A stretch of 64,000 nt of DNA from Sphagnum compactum (Eukaryota; Bryophyta; Sphagnopsida; Sphagnales), in the NCBI GenBank assembly GCA_965153455.1, contig OZ234495.1, positions 11,776,875 through 11,840,874 on the forward strand, in the 5' to 3' direction. The notes beneath the pieces are model-generated. The model was not told where the DNA came from and did no database searches. It saw only the letters and a list, made by a program, of their open reading frames with translations. The position numbers and the translations under genes are program-made. This document shows, piece after piece, positions 1-12,539 of this stretch (position 1 is the first letter of the stretch; every line of letters starts with the position of its first letter).

Positions 1-7
1 AGGCGTG

Positions 8-115
8 TCAGAAGAAAGGAAAGCGCAAATCCAAAACCTTCTCAGTGTACGCCATTTTGGGATCGTCGGCGAGAAAGGCAGTGGATCCCGGTCCACTGGA
101 AGTGGTCGACTCCAT
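8..115 (-). CDS. possible first exon of a divergent gene
   Basis: A minus-strand ATG at 113-115 opens a 35-codon frame that ends in TGA at the window edge and contains the stretch DDPKMAYTEKVLDL. I do not recognise the protein. The position, about 570 bp upstream of the SRP19 start and pointing away from it, would fit a head-to-head gene pair sharing a promoter, with this as exon 1 and an intron starting inside or just before the stop. The longer overlapping frames here are low-complexity and look random. It could equally be chance. Confidence 0.22.
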   Translation of the reverse strand: MESTTSSGPGSTAFLADDPKMAYTEKVLDLRFPFF

Positions 116-201
116 CTTTGTTGTTGTACCGTGGTTGTTTCGTTGTTGAGCTGTGTTTCTTATTCTTCTTCTTCGACAAATCCAATGCAGCACAGTGATC
201 T

Positions 202-221
202 GAGAGAGAGAGAGAGAGAGA
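202..221. repeat. (GA)n microsatellite
   Basis: About ten GA units in the region upstream of SRP19. GA/CT tracts are common in plant 5' leaders and core promoters, so this may lie in a promoter or untranslated leader. That role is an inference. Confidence 0.8.
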
Positions 222-687
222 AAGAAGCAGCGGGGTTCCTCGATGAAATACCGTCGTTGCCACCACCTTTGTTGCCAAGAGAACAGCCTATTTTGCAATA
301 CACGGAAAGCGCAGACGAAGGCAAAGTGAAACCAGATCCGCCATCGTCGCGGCTATCAGATACCACAGCAAGAGCGTGGACTTCTCGTGGGAACTTGTCC
401 TCAGTGCCCGAACACTGGCTAGCTACAGTTCTTCCTGGTCTGTTGGCCGAACGTCGCCTGGTTCCTCGCGGCTCACGAACGTAATTGTGGCGTGCGAGAA
501 CGACAGTCGTGAGCTTCAGGATCCAGAGCTGATGGAGCGGTTGGACATGCAGGGAGGAAGGTATTACTAGTGTGAAAGATTCCACGTCCGATTGCCGAAG
601 GAAGCTCAAAGACTTCGTCCACTTCGTCCACTTTGTGTTTGTTGGGAGGAGGACGGCGACGACGACAACGACGACGACTACTACGAG

Positions 688-2087
688 ATGGACGTGAGTA
701 GATGGGTGGTGATCTATCCGGTGTACATAAACTCCAAGAAGACGCTAGCCGATGGGCGTCGGATCTCCACGAGCAAGGCATGTGACAACCCTACCGTGGT
801 GGAGATTAGCGACTGCTGCCAGTACTTGAAGCTCCCTTGTGCCGTTGAGGTATCTCTAGTTTCTTGACAAACTCTAAGAAGCTCTGCATTGTGACAGAGA
901 AATCCATTAGGGTTCAGTATGAGTTCTTCACTTCTATGCACTTGTCTCTCATGACCTTCTTGTTGCATTCCTCTGTAATACAGGGGAATGAATATGATGA
1001 GCTAGAGAAATACCTTTCTTCTCTACAGCTCATCACATTCGTTGTCATGAGGTTTGCATATCGACAGTTCTCGATTCCTTGTCAATTGAGCAGTCTATGG
1101 TTTTGGATACATGGCATGGCAGCAGCAACTGAAATGGAGATATTTCTCTCGAGCAGTAATGAGAATTGCACAAAATGGAATTGCAAAGGCCTCCAGTAAG
1201 GAGGCGCACATTGTTGCGATGCACATTTTTTGGGGTTCTAGAATTTTATCTTCTTGTTGCACCACATGTGAATGTGCAATTCTGGACATTTGAGTTGTTG
1301 TCAGCAAGTGTGCACATTGGCTCCAGAATAGCACAGTCACACATGGTGCAACAGCACGATAGAATTCTAGAACCCTTGTTTGGCTTCTTGTTTGGCTCCA
1401 CAAACAATTTTTTTTGGTGCTTTGGTGGGCAAATATGGTGTCAGAAGTTCCTTAGCATCTTCAGTGCTGTTTTTTCATTCCACTGAGCATGGAACTGGAT
1501 GCGGGTGTTTGGTGTGACTGGCAGTTGGATAAAGTGTATTCAAGAGATAATATGCAACGAGGGCGCGTAAGAGTACAGCTTAAACGAGAGGACAAATCTT
1601 TAGTCAATCCTGCTGTTCCTTCCCGTGAGCTCCTTCCTTCCAAGAGTGATGGTTTAGATGGATAATTGCATCATTGACGTTGCCTTCAAGCTCCTTCCTT
1701 CCAAGAATGAAAGTTGTAGCTGGATAATTGCATTACCAAAATTGCCCTCTGTGCAACTCAATTGGTGTTGACATGATACTTAAGACTTCATTACTTGGGT
1801 ATGATGGTTCAATTTTTAGGACAATCTTGTACCCATTTTGTCATGTGTTCATCTGTATTGAACAACTTCATGGCAAGTGCATGAAACTTGAAACCATTGT
1901 TGCACATGACATCTTCATGCACTAAACTGATGATTTATGCGATCCAGGCAAGGTGTTGTTGATGAGGGTGGCAGAGCTTGTTGGGAAGCTTCAAAGTCGC
2001 CATAAAAAACCAGAGCCAACTGCCTCAACCTCAGGATCCACTGCTCCTGCTGGGAAATCAGGAAAAGGAGGGAAGAAGAAAAAATAA
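688..2087 (+). CDS. SRP19: signal recognition particle 19 kDa subunit
   Basis: SRP19 binds SRP RNA and prepares it for SRP54, so it acts in co-translational targeting to the ER. I read three exons: 688-849, 1525-1624 and 1948-2087, with GT-AG introns of 675 and 323 bp and phases that fit, giving 133 residues. Exon 1 encodes RWVVIYPVYINSKKT and the ISDCCQYLKLP block. Exon 2 encodes GRVRVQLKRED and NPA. Exon 3 joins to give SRKVLLMRVAEL and ends in the usual lysine/glycine-rich tail GKSGKGGKKKK. All are signature SRP19 segments in order, and the length is close to that of other plant SRP19 proteins. The ATG at 688 is chosen because it lies just before the conserved block; the frame upstream is acidic low complexity and closed by a stop at 568. 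No damage is seen. Confidence 0.93.
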
Positions 2088-3782
2088 GCATGTTGTATAC
2101 AGGAGCTCTTGTTCACAACTCTTTTTTGTGTGAGTCATAGTAGTAGTTCTGCTGTCTCTGGCATGCCCTTGTCAAGATCTAGCTCTTGTCAAGGTCTAGC
2201 TCTCATGTTCTGCAACAAAGAACATAGACAATTGGATTCAGCATCCAAATAGAGTGTGTTCTCCTGGCAACAATTGAAGGTCCCTCTTCTTGAGCTATCA
2301 AAGATGTTGGTATTTAATGTTGCCCTGTTGTAGAGTTTGCTCTCCTGGCAACAATTAAGGTTCTTCTTCTTCTTGAGCTATCGAAGAGGTTAGGATTACT
2401 GTTGCTCTGCTGAGATTCACTTTCTTGGAGAAAATGGTAAATGACAAAATGTCACTCATAAGTGTGAAGTTGATAAATAGATGATGAACCAAAAGGATGG
2501 AGGGAAAAAAAACACATGCCTCATATTTGGCAACCATCATTCAATGCAGAGTTTCCTGTAATGATTTGCTCTGTATTTTACTGCTGGGTTTCCTTGATTT
2601 CCTAATGGCTGTTGTTGATCTGAAATCTCTATAACCTGATTATTGGGTCAACTCTCAAGCCTCTTATTAAGTTGACTTACAATTGTAAATGGCCACGTTC
2701 TCAGTACTCATGAAGTTATGTCATTTGCATTCAAGTATAATTCCTAGTATCTTCTCCTATATGTTTATTGATGTGATGTTCATGCAAGTTGGGTAGCAGA
2801 TGCAGCTCTGTGTGTGTTTTGAGAGATACAAGTGGGATTGGTCCCAGTTAGGGTTAACAAGAGAATTCCTCTAGTGAACATTATGAAGAGGTGTATCTTA
2901 TTTTCAAACCTTGCATCAATGCATGCATGATCTTTGTAGTTTTCCTTATCAGAATTTACTTATTTGTTTTCTCTAGTAGATGGTTCTCATGGTCTTCACA
3001 ATGGGAGAATCAATAGACAGAAAATTCCAAATTGTGCAAAGTCACAAATCCTTAAAGGTATTACAAGGTTCCCAAAATTTTCTTCTTTTTAGGGTTTCCA
3101 ATGAATTTAAGTGCAGATGGATGCATGAATGAATGGATGGATGATGGACCAGGTGGACCAGTTACAAGAGAAAGGAAGGTGGTTAGTAGTTAGGGAAGTC
3201 CAGGCATGGTGACACTCTTTTGTCCCAGAGGCTGCTGTCCCCTCTTTGCCCTCTCATTTGGAGATTTGACAAAGCTCGGAAGCCCTTCAACATGCATGCT
3301 ACCCTCTCTGCCTCATCCTTGTTCCATCTATCTCTCTGTCTCAGCCCTTAATGCATGCTGTCCATGCTCAGAAAATTTCAGCATGAAAACACCCTCCTAA
3401 GCACACGTGTGTGCTGGGGTATTTGATCATCAACCATGACACCAATTTTTTCAATGCAAACGGTAGCATGTATGGTGGTAGGATAAAACTTTTTAGCTTC
3501 TGTCACTCTCTCTGTGCGTCCCTTTGGGTGATCAATTATAATCCCTTTGGGTATACGTGCAGGTGTGTGTGTGTGTGTGTGTGCACATGTGCATGTGTGT
3601 ATGGTCTGTGCAGGTGTACCTGACTGATAGAATGAATTTCTGAAGATTGGTTATAGTGCTGCTGCTGCTGCTGCCAAATCTGTTGAGCTGTTGTTGTGCA
3701 TGCTGATGCATACAAAAGGATATTTCTGTTAGAAGGTTCACACATGAGAGATCTGAGTTCATAACTCTCTCTCTCTCTTCAG
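2088..3782. other. SRP19 3' region and rhomboid 5' region
   Basis: No convincing protein frame. The stretch should hold the SRP19 3' UTR and the promoter and 5' leader of the rhomboid gene. A strong pyrimidine tract ending in CAG at 3767-3782 looks like a splice acceptor, which implies an untranslated leader exon somewhere upstream. I could not place its donor. Short frames here are random or made of microsatellite. Confidence 0.6.
3563..3601. repeat. (GT)n-rich microsatellite
   Basis: A GT run of about 10 units followed by interrupted GT/CA alternation, in the leader region of the rhomboid gene. Frames on both strands across it encode only CVCVC or THTHT runs and are not genes. Confidence 0.85.
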
Positions 3783-3790
3783 GGAAAAGA

Positions 3791-6594
3791 ATGAAAGGGA
3801 AAATGAGAAAAGGATCACCCCGGGGGCAACCATCACCTACTGTGCCATTTGACAGCTTCAGAAAACGACAAGCTACTGGAGTCCCCCCAACACCAAATGA
3901 ATTTGCATTTGTGTATGATTACCGGGAGAGGAGGAGGGAGCAGGACTTGATGGGGTCAAAACACTCAAGTCGGTCAGGATCAGGAGAAATCCCAATGTCT
4001 CAATCAACACAGATTGGACTTTATGGAAGCCCATTGCGTACTTCTCACACCTATGCACCCACTCAATACACAAGCCCTGTGAGAGCTTCTGTGGACCGTC
4101 CAGTGTACATGGCAGGAGGCGGCTTTGATGTGCCTGCATTACAGATACCCCACGTGAATTCAGGTTCAGCTTCATCTCTCTTCCTGCACTAATATTGTCA
4201 CAAGATTTGCATCAGCAAGCACTTTCTTTGCTACATTTCTTTCCCTTTTGACCACAGATCACAGGACAGCAATTGCACCTAATTCCTCAAAAATTTCATT
4301 GAAATCTAGAGAAAGCTCCTTGTTGATGATGAAGGAAAGAAAAGTACTTGCATTCAGAAGATTGAAGTTTCCTCTACTGGTCAACTGAGAACAAAGCCAT
4401 ACTTAGGGATGTGTAGCAGCTAAAGTTGAGCAAGAGCATCAGTGTTCCTGTTTGAAATGTCTCTGATCCATGCTCTCTCTTGACTGGAAGCCACTGGTAT
4501 TACAAACTTGGAGATTGAGAATGCGCAGGGAACATTCAGAGCCCAGGACTGGCAGAGATTCAGTACTTCGGGCGAGATTCTGAGGACCAAAGAAACATGC
4601 CATGGCTAACTCCTGTTCTTGCAATTACACATGTGATTGTCTTCATCATGACCATGAGACACAACAACTGTCCAGCAAACTTACCTCTTGAAGGTCCTTG
4701 CATTCTCCCATTGTTGAGAGGCTTTGCTTTCCAGCCACTGACTGAGAATCCATTGCTAGGAGCATCAGCCAACAAGTTGTTGGAGTTGGGAGCCCTTGAG
4801 TCAGAGCTTGTGACAAAAGCTCATGAAGGTTGGCGCCTTGTTTGTTCCTTGTGGTTGCAAGCTGGCTTGTTCCATTTGGTAGGCAATCTTCTCGGTGTTC
4901 TTGTGATCGGCATTCCACTCGAGCGAAGATTGGGGTATATGAAAGTAAGACTGACATTGCCTCTCTTCCATTTTGTTGTATTTTCACATTTTCATCTTCT
5001 TCAGCATCATCTTCTGTAGCATCTTCTGCACATCTTCATCTTCTCTAGCATCATCTTCTTCTGCATAACTACGATTTGCTGCATTTTCTGACCATCTCCC
5101 AGTGGATTTGGACAGCGTTTTGAGCTTTCTCTGTACCTGCTGGTTTCCAACGCCTGAAACTTGGCTTTTCTCTTGCGTCTCTTTGTTGCACTCATGAACT
5201 GTTTGCCAATGCCGTCATATGCAACAATATACCTGACACTAAATCTCCTGAAAGACTTGCTATTCTTCTTCTTCCTGCTCAAGTTGATGTGATGTCATTG
5301 CGACCAAAACATTCAAGTACTCACCAGGTAACCTTGACGTATATCACGAGTGGATTCGCCGGTAACGTCTTATCTGCTCTCTTTGTTCACGGCCGTGTCT
5401 CCGTCGGGGCATCTGGAGCATTCATGGGCTTGCTTGGAGCAACAATGTCGTCGATTCTGATCAACTGGAAGCTGTATCCACGTCGCACTCCATCGCTTGT
5501 AGCAGTCATCTTCTTCGGCGCCATCAACTTGGCGTTCGGGCTGATGCCACTTGTCGACAACTTCATGCACATCGGAGGTGCAACCGCGGGCTTTCTTCTC
5601 GGGAACTTGGTGATGATTCGGCCAGAGTTCGGATGGATCACACGACGCTGTTTCCCTGCAATCATCTACGACACAGATGACATGCCTATCAAGTCCACCA
5701 AGCACGCGATTCTTAAAAATGCTGTGTGGATCATCTCGCTCATCCTCTTCCTTTCCGCGATCACTGCTGGCTTGCTGGCTCTCTTCCAAGGTACTCCTCA
5801 TCTTCTTCTTTCAAGACCTTCCTTCAAGACCTTTGTTGCAACCATGAAGTTCCAATTTCTTCACAGCTTTTTTCTGCAGCTTGATCACATTCAAGGAGAT
5901 TTGTGTACAGAAAATCCTACCATTTCAACAAGTTAGAAACTGCAAGATTGAACATTGATCATTGAGTGTAGATTACAAATCAATCAAACGATCAATCAGC
6001 TTGGAGTCGGATCATCATGTTGTTGATCATGCAAAGGACATCTTCCTGACAGTCTGCCAAAAACAGAATTGAGGAAGATCTTCCGTAACAATCAGTGTTC
6101 AAGCTGACACTTAGCACCAATGCAAACTGCTGAAACTGTCTTGATTCTTACTCTCTTGCTTATCAACATGCAAGAGATCCTGATCCTAATAGTATGAAAT
6201 TGCCAGCATTTGGTCATGCACGGAGCTTCCAGTTTTGCTTCTTGCGAGATTTGCAGACATATATACTTGTTGAACTTTACTATGGCCTGAATTGATTGAG
6301 CCTTTCTTGTGCTGTACCAGTGATGCTTCCTTCGAAAGCTCATATAGAAATTGGAAAATGTACGCAGAAATGGATGTGGAGAAAGGCTGTTCATGGTGCA
6401 AATACATGACGTGTGTGCCAACGCATCTGTGGAAATGCTATGGAAATCAAGAGATGGGATGCTTTCCGTTGTCGTACCAAGGATACCTGCGGATCATGTG
6501 TGCCAACAATGTAACTCATGACTGGCCTGCTGTCGCCAACTTCGATCCAACTACTCCACAAGTTCAAGGTTTGTGCATCAAAAGCTGTGTTTAG
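3791..6594 (+). CDS. rhomboid intramembrane serine protease, plant RBL class
   Basis: Polytopic serine protease that cuts within membranes, probably of the Golgi or secretory system. Coding exons read as 3791-4163, 4529-4944, 5328-5790 and 6368-6594; all joins are GT-AG and in phase, giving 492 residues. Residues 1-147 are a polar Ser/Pro-rich cytosolic tail. The membrane domain starts at MPWLTPVLAI (about 148). The family elements follow: FQPLTENPLLG, GWRLVCSLWLQAGLFHL, then GASGAFMG with the catalytic Ser at about 292 and NFMHIGG with the catalytic His at about 344. The last exon is a cysteine-rich tail (CSWCKYMTCVPT ... LCIKSC) typical of plant RBL proteins. The start is the first ATG after an acceptor at 3782. 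It is convergent with remains of an IP5P gene. Protease activity is inferred from the intact dyad. I cannot assign an RBL number. Confidence 0.92.
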
Positions 6595-8585
6595 AATTGT
6601 CTGCTGTTCTTGGGGGCTTGTTTTAAAGAGAGAAGATGGCAAGAGGATAAAAGGGGAGCATGGGAAATCGAAAGGAGAAAAAACAAAGACAACACCGGCA
6701 GACAAGCAAAAAGGAACTTCAATACTGCTGACTACTCAAAGCTCAAAATGAGAGAATTGACAGGTTTCTGACAAAATAAGATTGTTGACAGAATCCACTG
6801 CTAAAAAGCTTACAAAAGAAACAGCAGTTGGAATTCTCAATTCAAACATAGATCCTTATGATCTGTGGTTACAACAGTTTCAATCATTCCTGCAGATGAT
6901 TGGAGACCACATCCTGTACTCTATCACTACAAATTTGGTCATCAATCAACCATCAGGACAGAGAATTTGCTCAAGATTTGAGTCTTAACAATTCTGAACC
7001 TAGCAGCATCTACAAGAGTTTCTTAAGCCTCTTGCCAGACTGCTCAATCTCTGACATAATACAGCTTCAGCTAGTTTTTGAAAACAGGCCTTGCAAGGAA
7101 CAAATGCAAACTTCAGGAATATCAATTTTACTGAATATACTTTGCCTAAGCTTTGTAGACAAGCCTTTTACACAGACCAGAGATCTGCAACCAAATGAGA
7201 ACCATGAGAGATGTAGCAATGCCAAGAAACCCAAAGTTTAGGTGGCATCGAGAAGCCTTGGTAGGCAATCCTTTGTACTAGTATTTCAGGAGTTAATTCC
7301 TGAAGTACTGTCTGCAAAGTTAAGCCACACAGTTGCAGACATACATGCCGAAGAAGCCTTGCAAAATGTGACTGATTTCATCAATTTGACTGACTTTAGC
7401 TCATCAATTGTTGGCCCAAAAACTACAAGATCCCCTCAGCAATAGCCCACCCGATAGAGAAAACTCTCAATCTCAAAATGGTTGGTGAAGAGAGTGCAAC
7501 TCTCCAAAAACCTGTCAAAAGTGGCCTGATTGGATGTTAAAACATACAAAAGGTGAAACTCTACACCGAAGACTTATTGTGTCCTTTTCATGGTGCTGGA
7601 GAAGATAGAAACTTCAGGTCCTTGACTGAATGGTAAGGACATGAGGGCAGTAAAAGCAATTCAGGAATGTCTACAAGCTCAAAGGGTTGAGCACCATCAG
7701 CGGGGTCAATGGACTTGGAGTTCATGAAGCATCATAGCATCCAATTGATTGGTGATTCAGGGATTGGGTTACCTGTATTCATGGTTACTGACAAACTGTT
7801 GGTGAGGTGTCTCAGATTGCATGTTCAATGATGAATTCTCCACAGCTGATTCTGGATCCACAAGCACAGAGAAAAGGGTTTTGAATTCTGACTTATATTG
7901 GCCTCCCTGCAACAACTGTCCAACTTAACTCTGCAGTCAATGAATGTGTTGCTGAAACTAGTGCTGCATGGAAACAACAAAAGTGGGTAAGTGCTACTAC
8001 TGATCACACACCTGCTGTACTGATAAATTTGTCAGACAGCAGTACTGACACAGCAGTAAAGCCCCTATTCTGGGCCTCACAAGATTCAGGGAGTTCTGTT
8101 GGGAGTTTCTGTTGATCAAAAAACCAATTTAACTTCCTATGCCTGAATTATTTAGTCTACTCTCTGACTTTTACTGCAAAAACAATAACTTCCATTTCCA
8201 TTTGATCATTCCTTTCAATAAACTCCCCTGTTTCATCCAATTTTTCCTCTCCTACCTTCAGTGTCTATTAGCCTCCCTTTACAGTGCTTCATATCTTCTT
8301 GACTCTTAATCCAGGGGATAACTGGAAGGCAGGGATAACAAGCTGACAGTAGCAAGAGGATAGCCTGTTAGTTATAATGAGACGGAAGAGACACCCGATT
8401 GCATATTGCAATGTTCAGATATTGTCAAAGAACGATTGCAATGTTCAGATATTGTCAAAGAACGAAAGAAAGTCAAGCTCACCATTGTCTTCCCCAATTC
8501 TTCCTACTCGTCATCCAGTTTTGCATCTGGGTCAACATCAGAGCCGAATTCATCTTCAGGTGCTCTGAAGTTCAGCAGTCTTTCC
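6595..8585. repeat. block A: left copy of a duplicated rhomboid/IP5P region
   Basis: From the rhomboid intron 4 (about 5800) to about 8585 the DNA matches 29,430-35,143 in the same orientation. 6600-7380 matches 30,020-30,800, about 7395-7445 matches 32,615-32,670, and about 7450-8585 matches 34,050-35,143. Relative to the right copy, two segments of about 1.8 and 1.4 kb are missing, and these hold the catalytic exons of IP5P. Matches were made by eye and are strong, with long runs differing by scattered substitutions. Confidence 0.85.
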
Positions 8586-8590
8586 AAGCA
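7760..8590 (-). pseudogene. remnant of IP5P N-terminal exons
   Basis: Minus-strand remains of the 5-phosphatase gene whose intact exons lie at 31,670-35,143. About 7775-7890 corresponds to the exon ending HEY/R in the intact copy. About 8495-8590 corresponds to the acidic exon reading [10 protein letters not shown] there. In this copy the acidic exon has TAG where the other has TTG (GATGACGAG then TAG), and one base is lost just after. All catalytic exons are deleted, so this is a dead gene fragment. Confidence 0.75.
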
Positions 8591-10900
8591 GTGCAAAAAA
8601 AACTTCCTCCTTACCACAAGAAGAAGCCAAAAGAGAAACCTCACCGCTTCAATCCAAATTTCGAAATTAAAATAATCGTCAAACTATCTCAACTCCTTAA
8701 CAATTTGCAACCTGCTTCTCTGAATTTGAGGAGAAGTGCAGTTCGAACATTAAACCCATATACTTTGCCCACATAATGTGAACTCAGGCCTACAAGTTGT
8801 GACGAAAACTACCTCCTTAGCTTTAACCAAATGAGTAAGAATAATAATACGACTGTTCAAATCTAGTTGCTATGCTAACAACATGCACGTTTGATTTTTG
8901 GGGGATTTATAGGCGGGTCGTGCGGTGACGCTGCTAACTTTGCAGAACTCGCTCGTGCTGGTCTCCTACTACTACCCACACTTGTAAAGCTTTAATCAGA
9001 CTAGTGTTGCCTATGCAGGTGGCCCGAGTGTTACTACGTCCTCAACTGATTTTTCCTTCCGAAACTTGGTTATTTGGAATTTAGTTGAATTTTCAGCGGC
9101 AGAATTCACTTTAAAATCAATATCTCCCACATTCTGAATCCAAATCTTACCAAATAAATTCCATTAAATTCTGCTCATCAAGATCTTTCCAACAACACCA
9201 AAGGCACATTCCAATTCCTCCAAAAATTTCAGCTCCGATTTAATTTAATTTTCAGTGAAGAAATCATTCAATATTCAAAAACTTTTGCACCAGAAGTCCA
9301 AACGCCATGGAACCAAGCCCATGCACCCCTCCTCATCGAGAGCTTTCCAAAGAGACCAAGAATGTGATCTAAAGCATCCTGGTTCAGTGGATCTCATAAG
9401 CACGGAACAAAACAAACAAGCGGCTATGCCACGAAAGTCTTTTTCTTGAAAATAAGGTATGACATTTAATGTTCTACTATGAACTCAAGTTAAATTGGGT
9501 GAAAGTTTGTTGGTTTTATGAAAGACCATGAATTTTTTTTTCCACATTTGTACTAATTTTTATTTATTTTTAACCCTTTTAAAAGTCATTGTGGATATGT
9601 AGAGATTGAAACTATAGTTCCATTGTCTTTCCTTTAACCAGACAAATGAATATAAAGTTGTAAATAATCATATTGTTTAAGAAAATCCAAGTTTTTCAAA
9701 CTTGAATAATGTAGATAATTTTTAGCAATGTGCATGAGGTATTTCAATGTTTGAAACAAACATCAATCATGAATGGATATAATTTAAATGGAAAGATTTT
9801 TATTCTTAGTCTAATTTTCATTTTTTAAGTATAAGAATTTGGCAACTCTTATATTTTTTTTGTCACATTTTGGGTTTAGGTTTTTCGTGAAAGGTGTTTT
9901 GTTATGGTGTTTAATGGGTGTATGTGTGGATAAAAAATTGTCCAAATTTTTGTTTATCTTGTTATTGATATTTATGATTTTTTTCACACATGGTCCAAGA
10001 AAAATGATGTAAAAATACAAATTCAAACCACAAGGTGCCAACATTTTGGGAGTAATTAATTAGGTGGAAAATGCAACATTTACATTAATAGTTATTTGTT
10101 ATACCTTGGAAGTGTGTTTGGCAATTTGAATGCAATATAAATTGGTTTGTGAAAATTTGACCAAATGCTTCTATTACACCATATTTGCATTCATTTCCAA
10201 GGACATTTGCCCATATATGGTTTAATTGAGATCCAGCTTTTGTGGCGTTTTCATTAAATTATGATTTTAATTGGAATTTATCCATGAATTCTAATAGTTC
10301 TTGTTTTTTTTTTTTTTTTTTTTGCTTGGTTATTATCTTTTTAAATGTCAACATTAAAATCTCCCATAATATGATTGTAAAATGTTCGAAAGAATGTTGA
10401 ATTATAGTTTGAAGATTATTTAAGGATGTAGAAACTGAACATGAATGAGCTCTATGCACACATATAATATGTATTGTTCTTCATGTATTAATATTAAAAG
10501 TTGATGTTATATATTATGAACCATCACTAGTTATTGTATTGAAAGAATTTAAATGCATGTGTATGTCATACATCATCATTAACCCATGACCATCATGGAT
10601 TAAATATATGAATACTTTGATGAATTTATAAATTTGTACACATCTATTGATGCATGATGTATTCTTGTTTTTATAAGACATAAGATATGAGACACTTGAA
10701 GGTTATGATCATGATTGATATTTTTGTAATGTTGGTGTAATGTCGTGACATGTAGTGTTGTGACGTACGATGTCGTGAGGGTGTAAATCCATAGTTACTT
10801 TACTAAACAAAAAGATAAAAATCAGTCAAAGGTAGAAACTAATCAACCAAAAAGAGATGCGCGCACATATACATACAATGCACAAGAGGAGGCTGAGATG
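8591..10900. other. AT-rich stretch without recognisable genes
   Basis: I see no gene. The first 900 bases resemble ordinary intergenic DNA. From about 9480 the sequence is strongly AT-rich, with a poly-T run at 10,307-10,323 and short GTCGTGAC-type repeats at 10,743-10,782. This is where the 3' LTR of the neighbouring retrotransposon would be expected, but I find no match to the 5' LTR region at 18.4-19.5 kb. Confidence 0.6.
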
Positions 10901-10914
10901 AAATTCTTATGTAT

Positions 10915-10922
10915 CCCCCCCC
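10915..10922 (-). promoter_or_regulatory. candidate polypurine tract
   Basis: Eight G residues followed by A on the coding strand, about 45 bases after the polyprotein stop. The position and composition suit the plus-strand primer of an LTR retrotransposon. No LTR start follows that matches the 5' side, so the call rests on position alone. Confidence 0.4.
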
Positions 10923-10963
10923 AGACTCGAGCCGGGAAATGCATGGCATGGTCTGAATAGAAA

Positions 10964-12345
10964 TCAAGGTGCTGCAGGAGAACATGATGAACAGTACCAA
11001 ATGCCGGGGGGAACTTGAGTGAGCTCCGGCCTGAGGCAAAATAGATGGTATCCACCATTACAATTATCGCAATGCAGAATCTGATCAGCATCGTCCATCC
11101 TTTGAGATACTTGACATGGATAGTCAAGTGGAGGAATCCAAGTCGACATGATGATGGTAGGATCTAAGTTTGGCAGGTGGCAAGGTGCACAAATTTTGGA
11201 GTGATCCTGAATTGTGCGTCCGTCAACTCCTTGCAACTCCAACACACCTAAAGGCCTGATCGCCTTAATCCTCAAGATAATGCGACTGGAAGAAGTGTCT
11301 AGAGTATCATTAGGTTGCCGTTGGAAATACACAAAATCACCAACATCAAATTGTCTCACCTTAGGTTTGTAACTGCCACCTCGTGTGTGTGCATACCGTA
11401 AGGTGTCTCGATGTTGTGCAATGGACAAGTTCTCCATGGCCATGGGCATAACCCTCCTAAATAGAGCAGCCCTTTCTGCGATGAGCTTAGCCCAAGCGAC
11501 TGGGGAGTCCAAGTCCACAACCTGGTCCATTTGAGCAGCAATGGAAGAGGGTGGATTGGGATGTCTCCCAAAAAGTAGAAAGTAAGGAGAGAAATGAGAC
11601 AAAGAAGCATGTTTGGACATCCTATAACCCATGGCGATGTAAGGTAGGGCCAGGTCCCAATCCTCTTTGTTCCTAGTGAGGTAAATCTTCCGAAGTCCTT
11701 TCTTGCATGTCTGAACCATCCTTTCTACAAGGCCATCAGCTTGGGGATGATCCTTTGAAGTCCGGCGATGGTCAATGAGAGCATGGTCAAGTAGGTCTTG
11801 GAATTCTCCTCTGAATTCTGATCCTTGATCAGTAAGGCACTCAGCACAAGCCCCAAACCTACTTAGGACTTGTTGTAAGAAAGCCTGGCTGGTGATGTGT
11901 GATGACTTGTCCGGCAGCACAACAAGTTCGACCCACTTTGAAAAATGCTCAATCATAATCATGATGTAGACATTACCCCTGGAGGTCTGTGGTAATTCTC
12001 CAGCTAAATCACATGACCAGCGATAGAACATGCCCTGAATATGTAGTGGAGAAAGCGTGAGCTGTTGAGAGGAGAAGGAAGTTTTCACTCTATCACATTG
12101 TTCACACCTAGCGGTGACGTCTCGGACTTGAGCATACATACCTCTCCAATGGTAATGAGGAGCGAAAAGGCTATAAGTACGTTTAACTCTAAAATGTCTA
12201 AGCTCTGAATGTACCTTTTGAATAAGACCAAGCCGTTCATGTGGTGGAGGAACCACTCTATCGGCTTGTGGTAAGCATTGGACGAGGTGATTGTCCCTCC
12301 ATGAGTAGCATTTGGACCGCTATTGTATGCGATCCCGATGGCTTG
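10964..12345 (-). pseudogene. retrotransposon integrase with C-terminal PHD finger
   Basis: The 430-codon block from 12,256 to 10,964 is open; an upstream stop at about 12,341 separates it from RNase H. It starts with the HHCC zinc site (HSELRH, then CEQC). The catalytic core follows, with CDLAG, TDQGSEF and GLVERMVQ supplying the D, D and E. Next comes a basic region with VRQFDVGDFVYF, like the GPY/F-type tail. The end is a PHD finger: CDNC, YHLFC and WYCSSC. Many Ty3 elements have a chromodomain at this place. The second zinc ligand of the PHD is Ser (TCT, complement 11,105-11,107) where TGT would give Cys. The catalytic triad is intact. Confidence 0.88.
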
Positions 12346-12539
12346 ATGCAACTTGGGGAGGGAATTCCCCATGCTGAAGAAACCTCAGAGTGTCCAAGTC
12401 CTCCCATATATCCAAAATGGGATGCTCAACCAAGTTACATTGCAGTAGAGCGAGATAACTAGATGCATAAGATACATGTACTGTCGAAATCTGGTCGAAG
12501 TCTTACCTGGCTTCTGAGAAATCTTCAAAGGTGGTGATG

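Noticed and set aside
5-484. Long plus-strand frame before SRP19
   Set aside because: Composition is Ser/Glu low complexity driven by the GA tract; no recognisable domain; it overlaps the likely promoter.
3532-3762. Frames over the GT repeat
   Set aside because: Their content is THTHT or CVCVC from the microsatellite.
4597-5048. Frame continuing past 4944 into the intron
   Set aside because: A clear GT donor at 4945 and the acceptor at 5327 restore rhomboid homology without a gap; the read-through is intronic.
8399-8776. Plus-strand frames over the left IP5P remnant
   Set aside because: They are antisense to the acidic exon remnant, which explains the open frame.
10740-10800. Possible 3' LTR of the retrotransposon
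   Set aside because: The short GTCGTGAC repeats do not match the 18.4-19.55 kb region.
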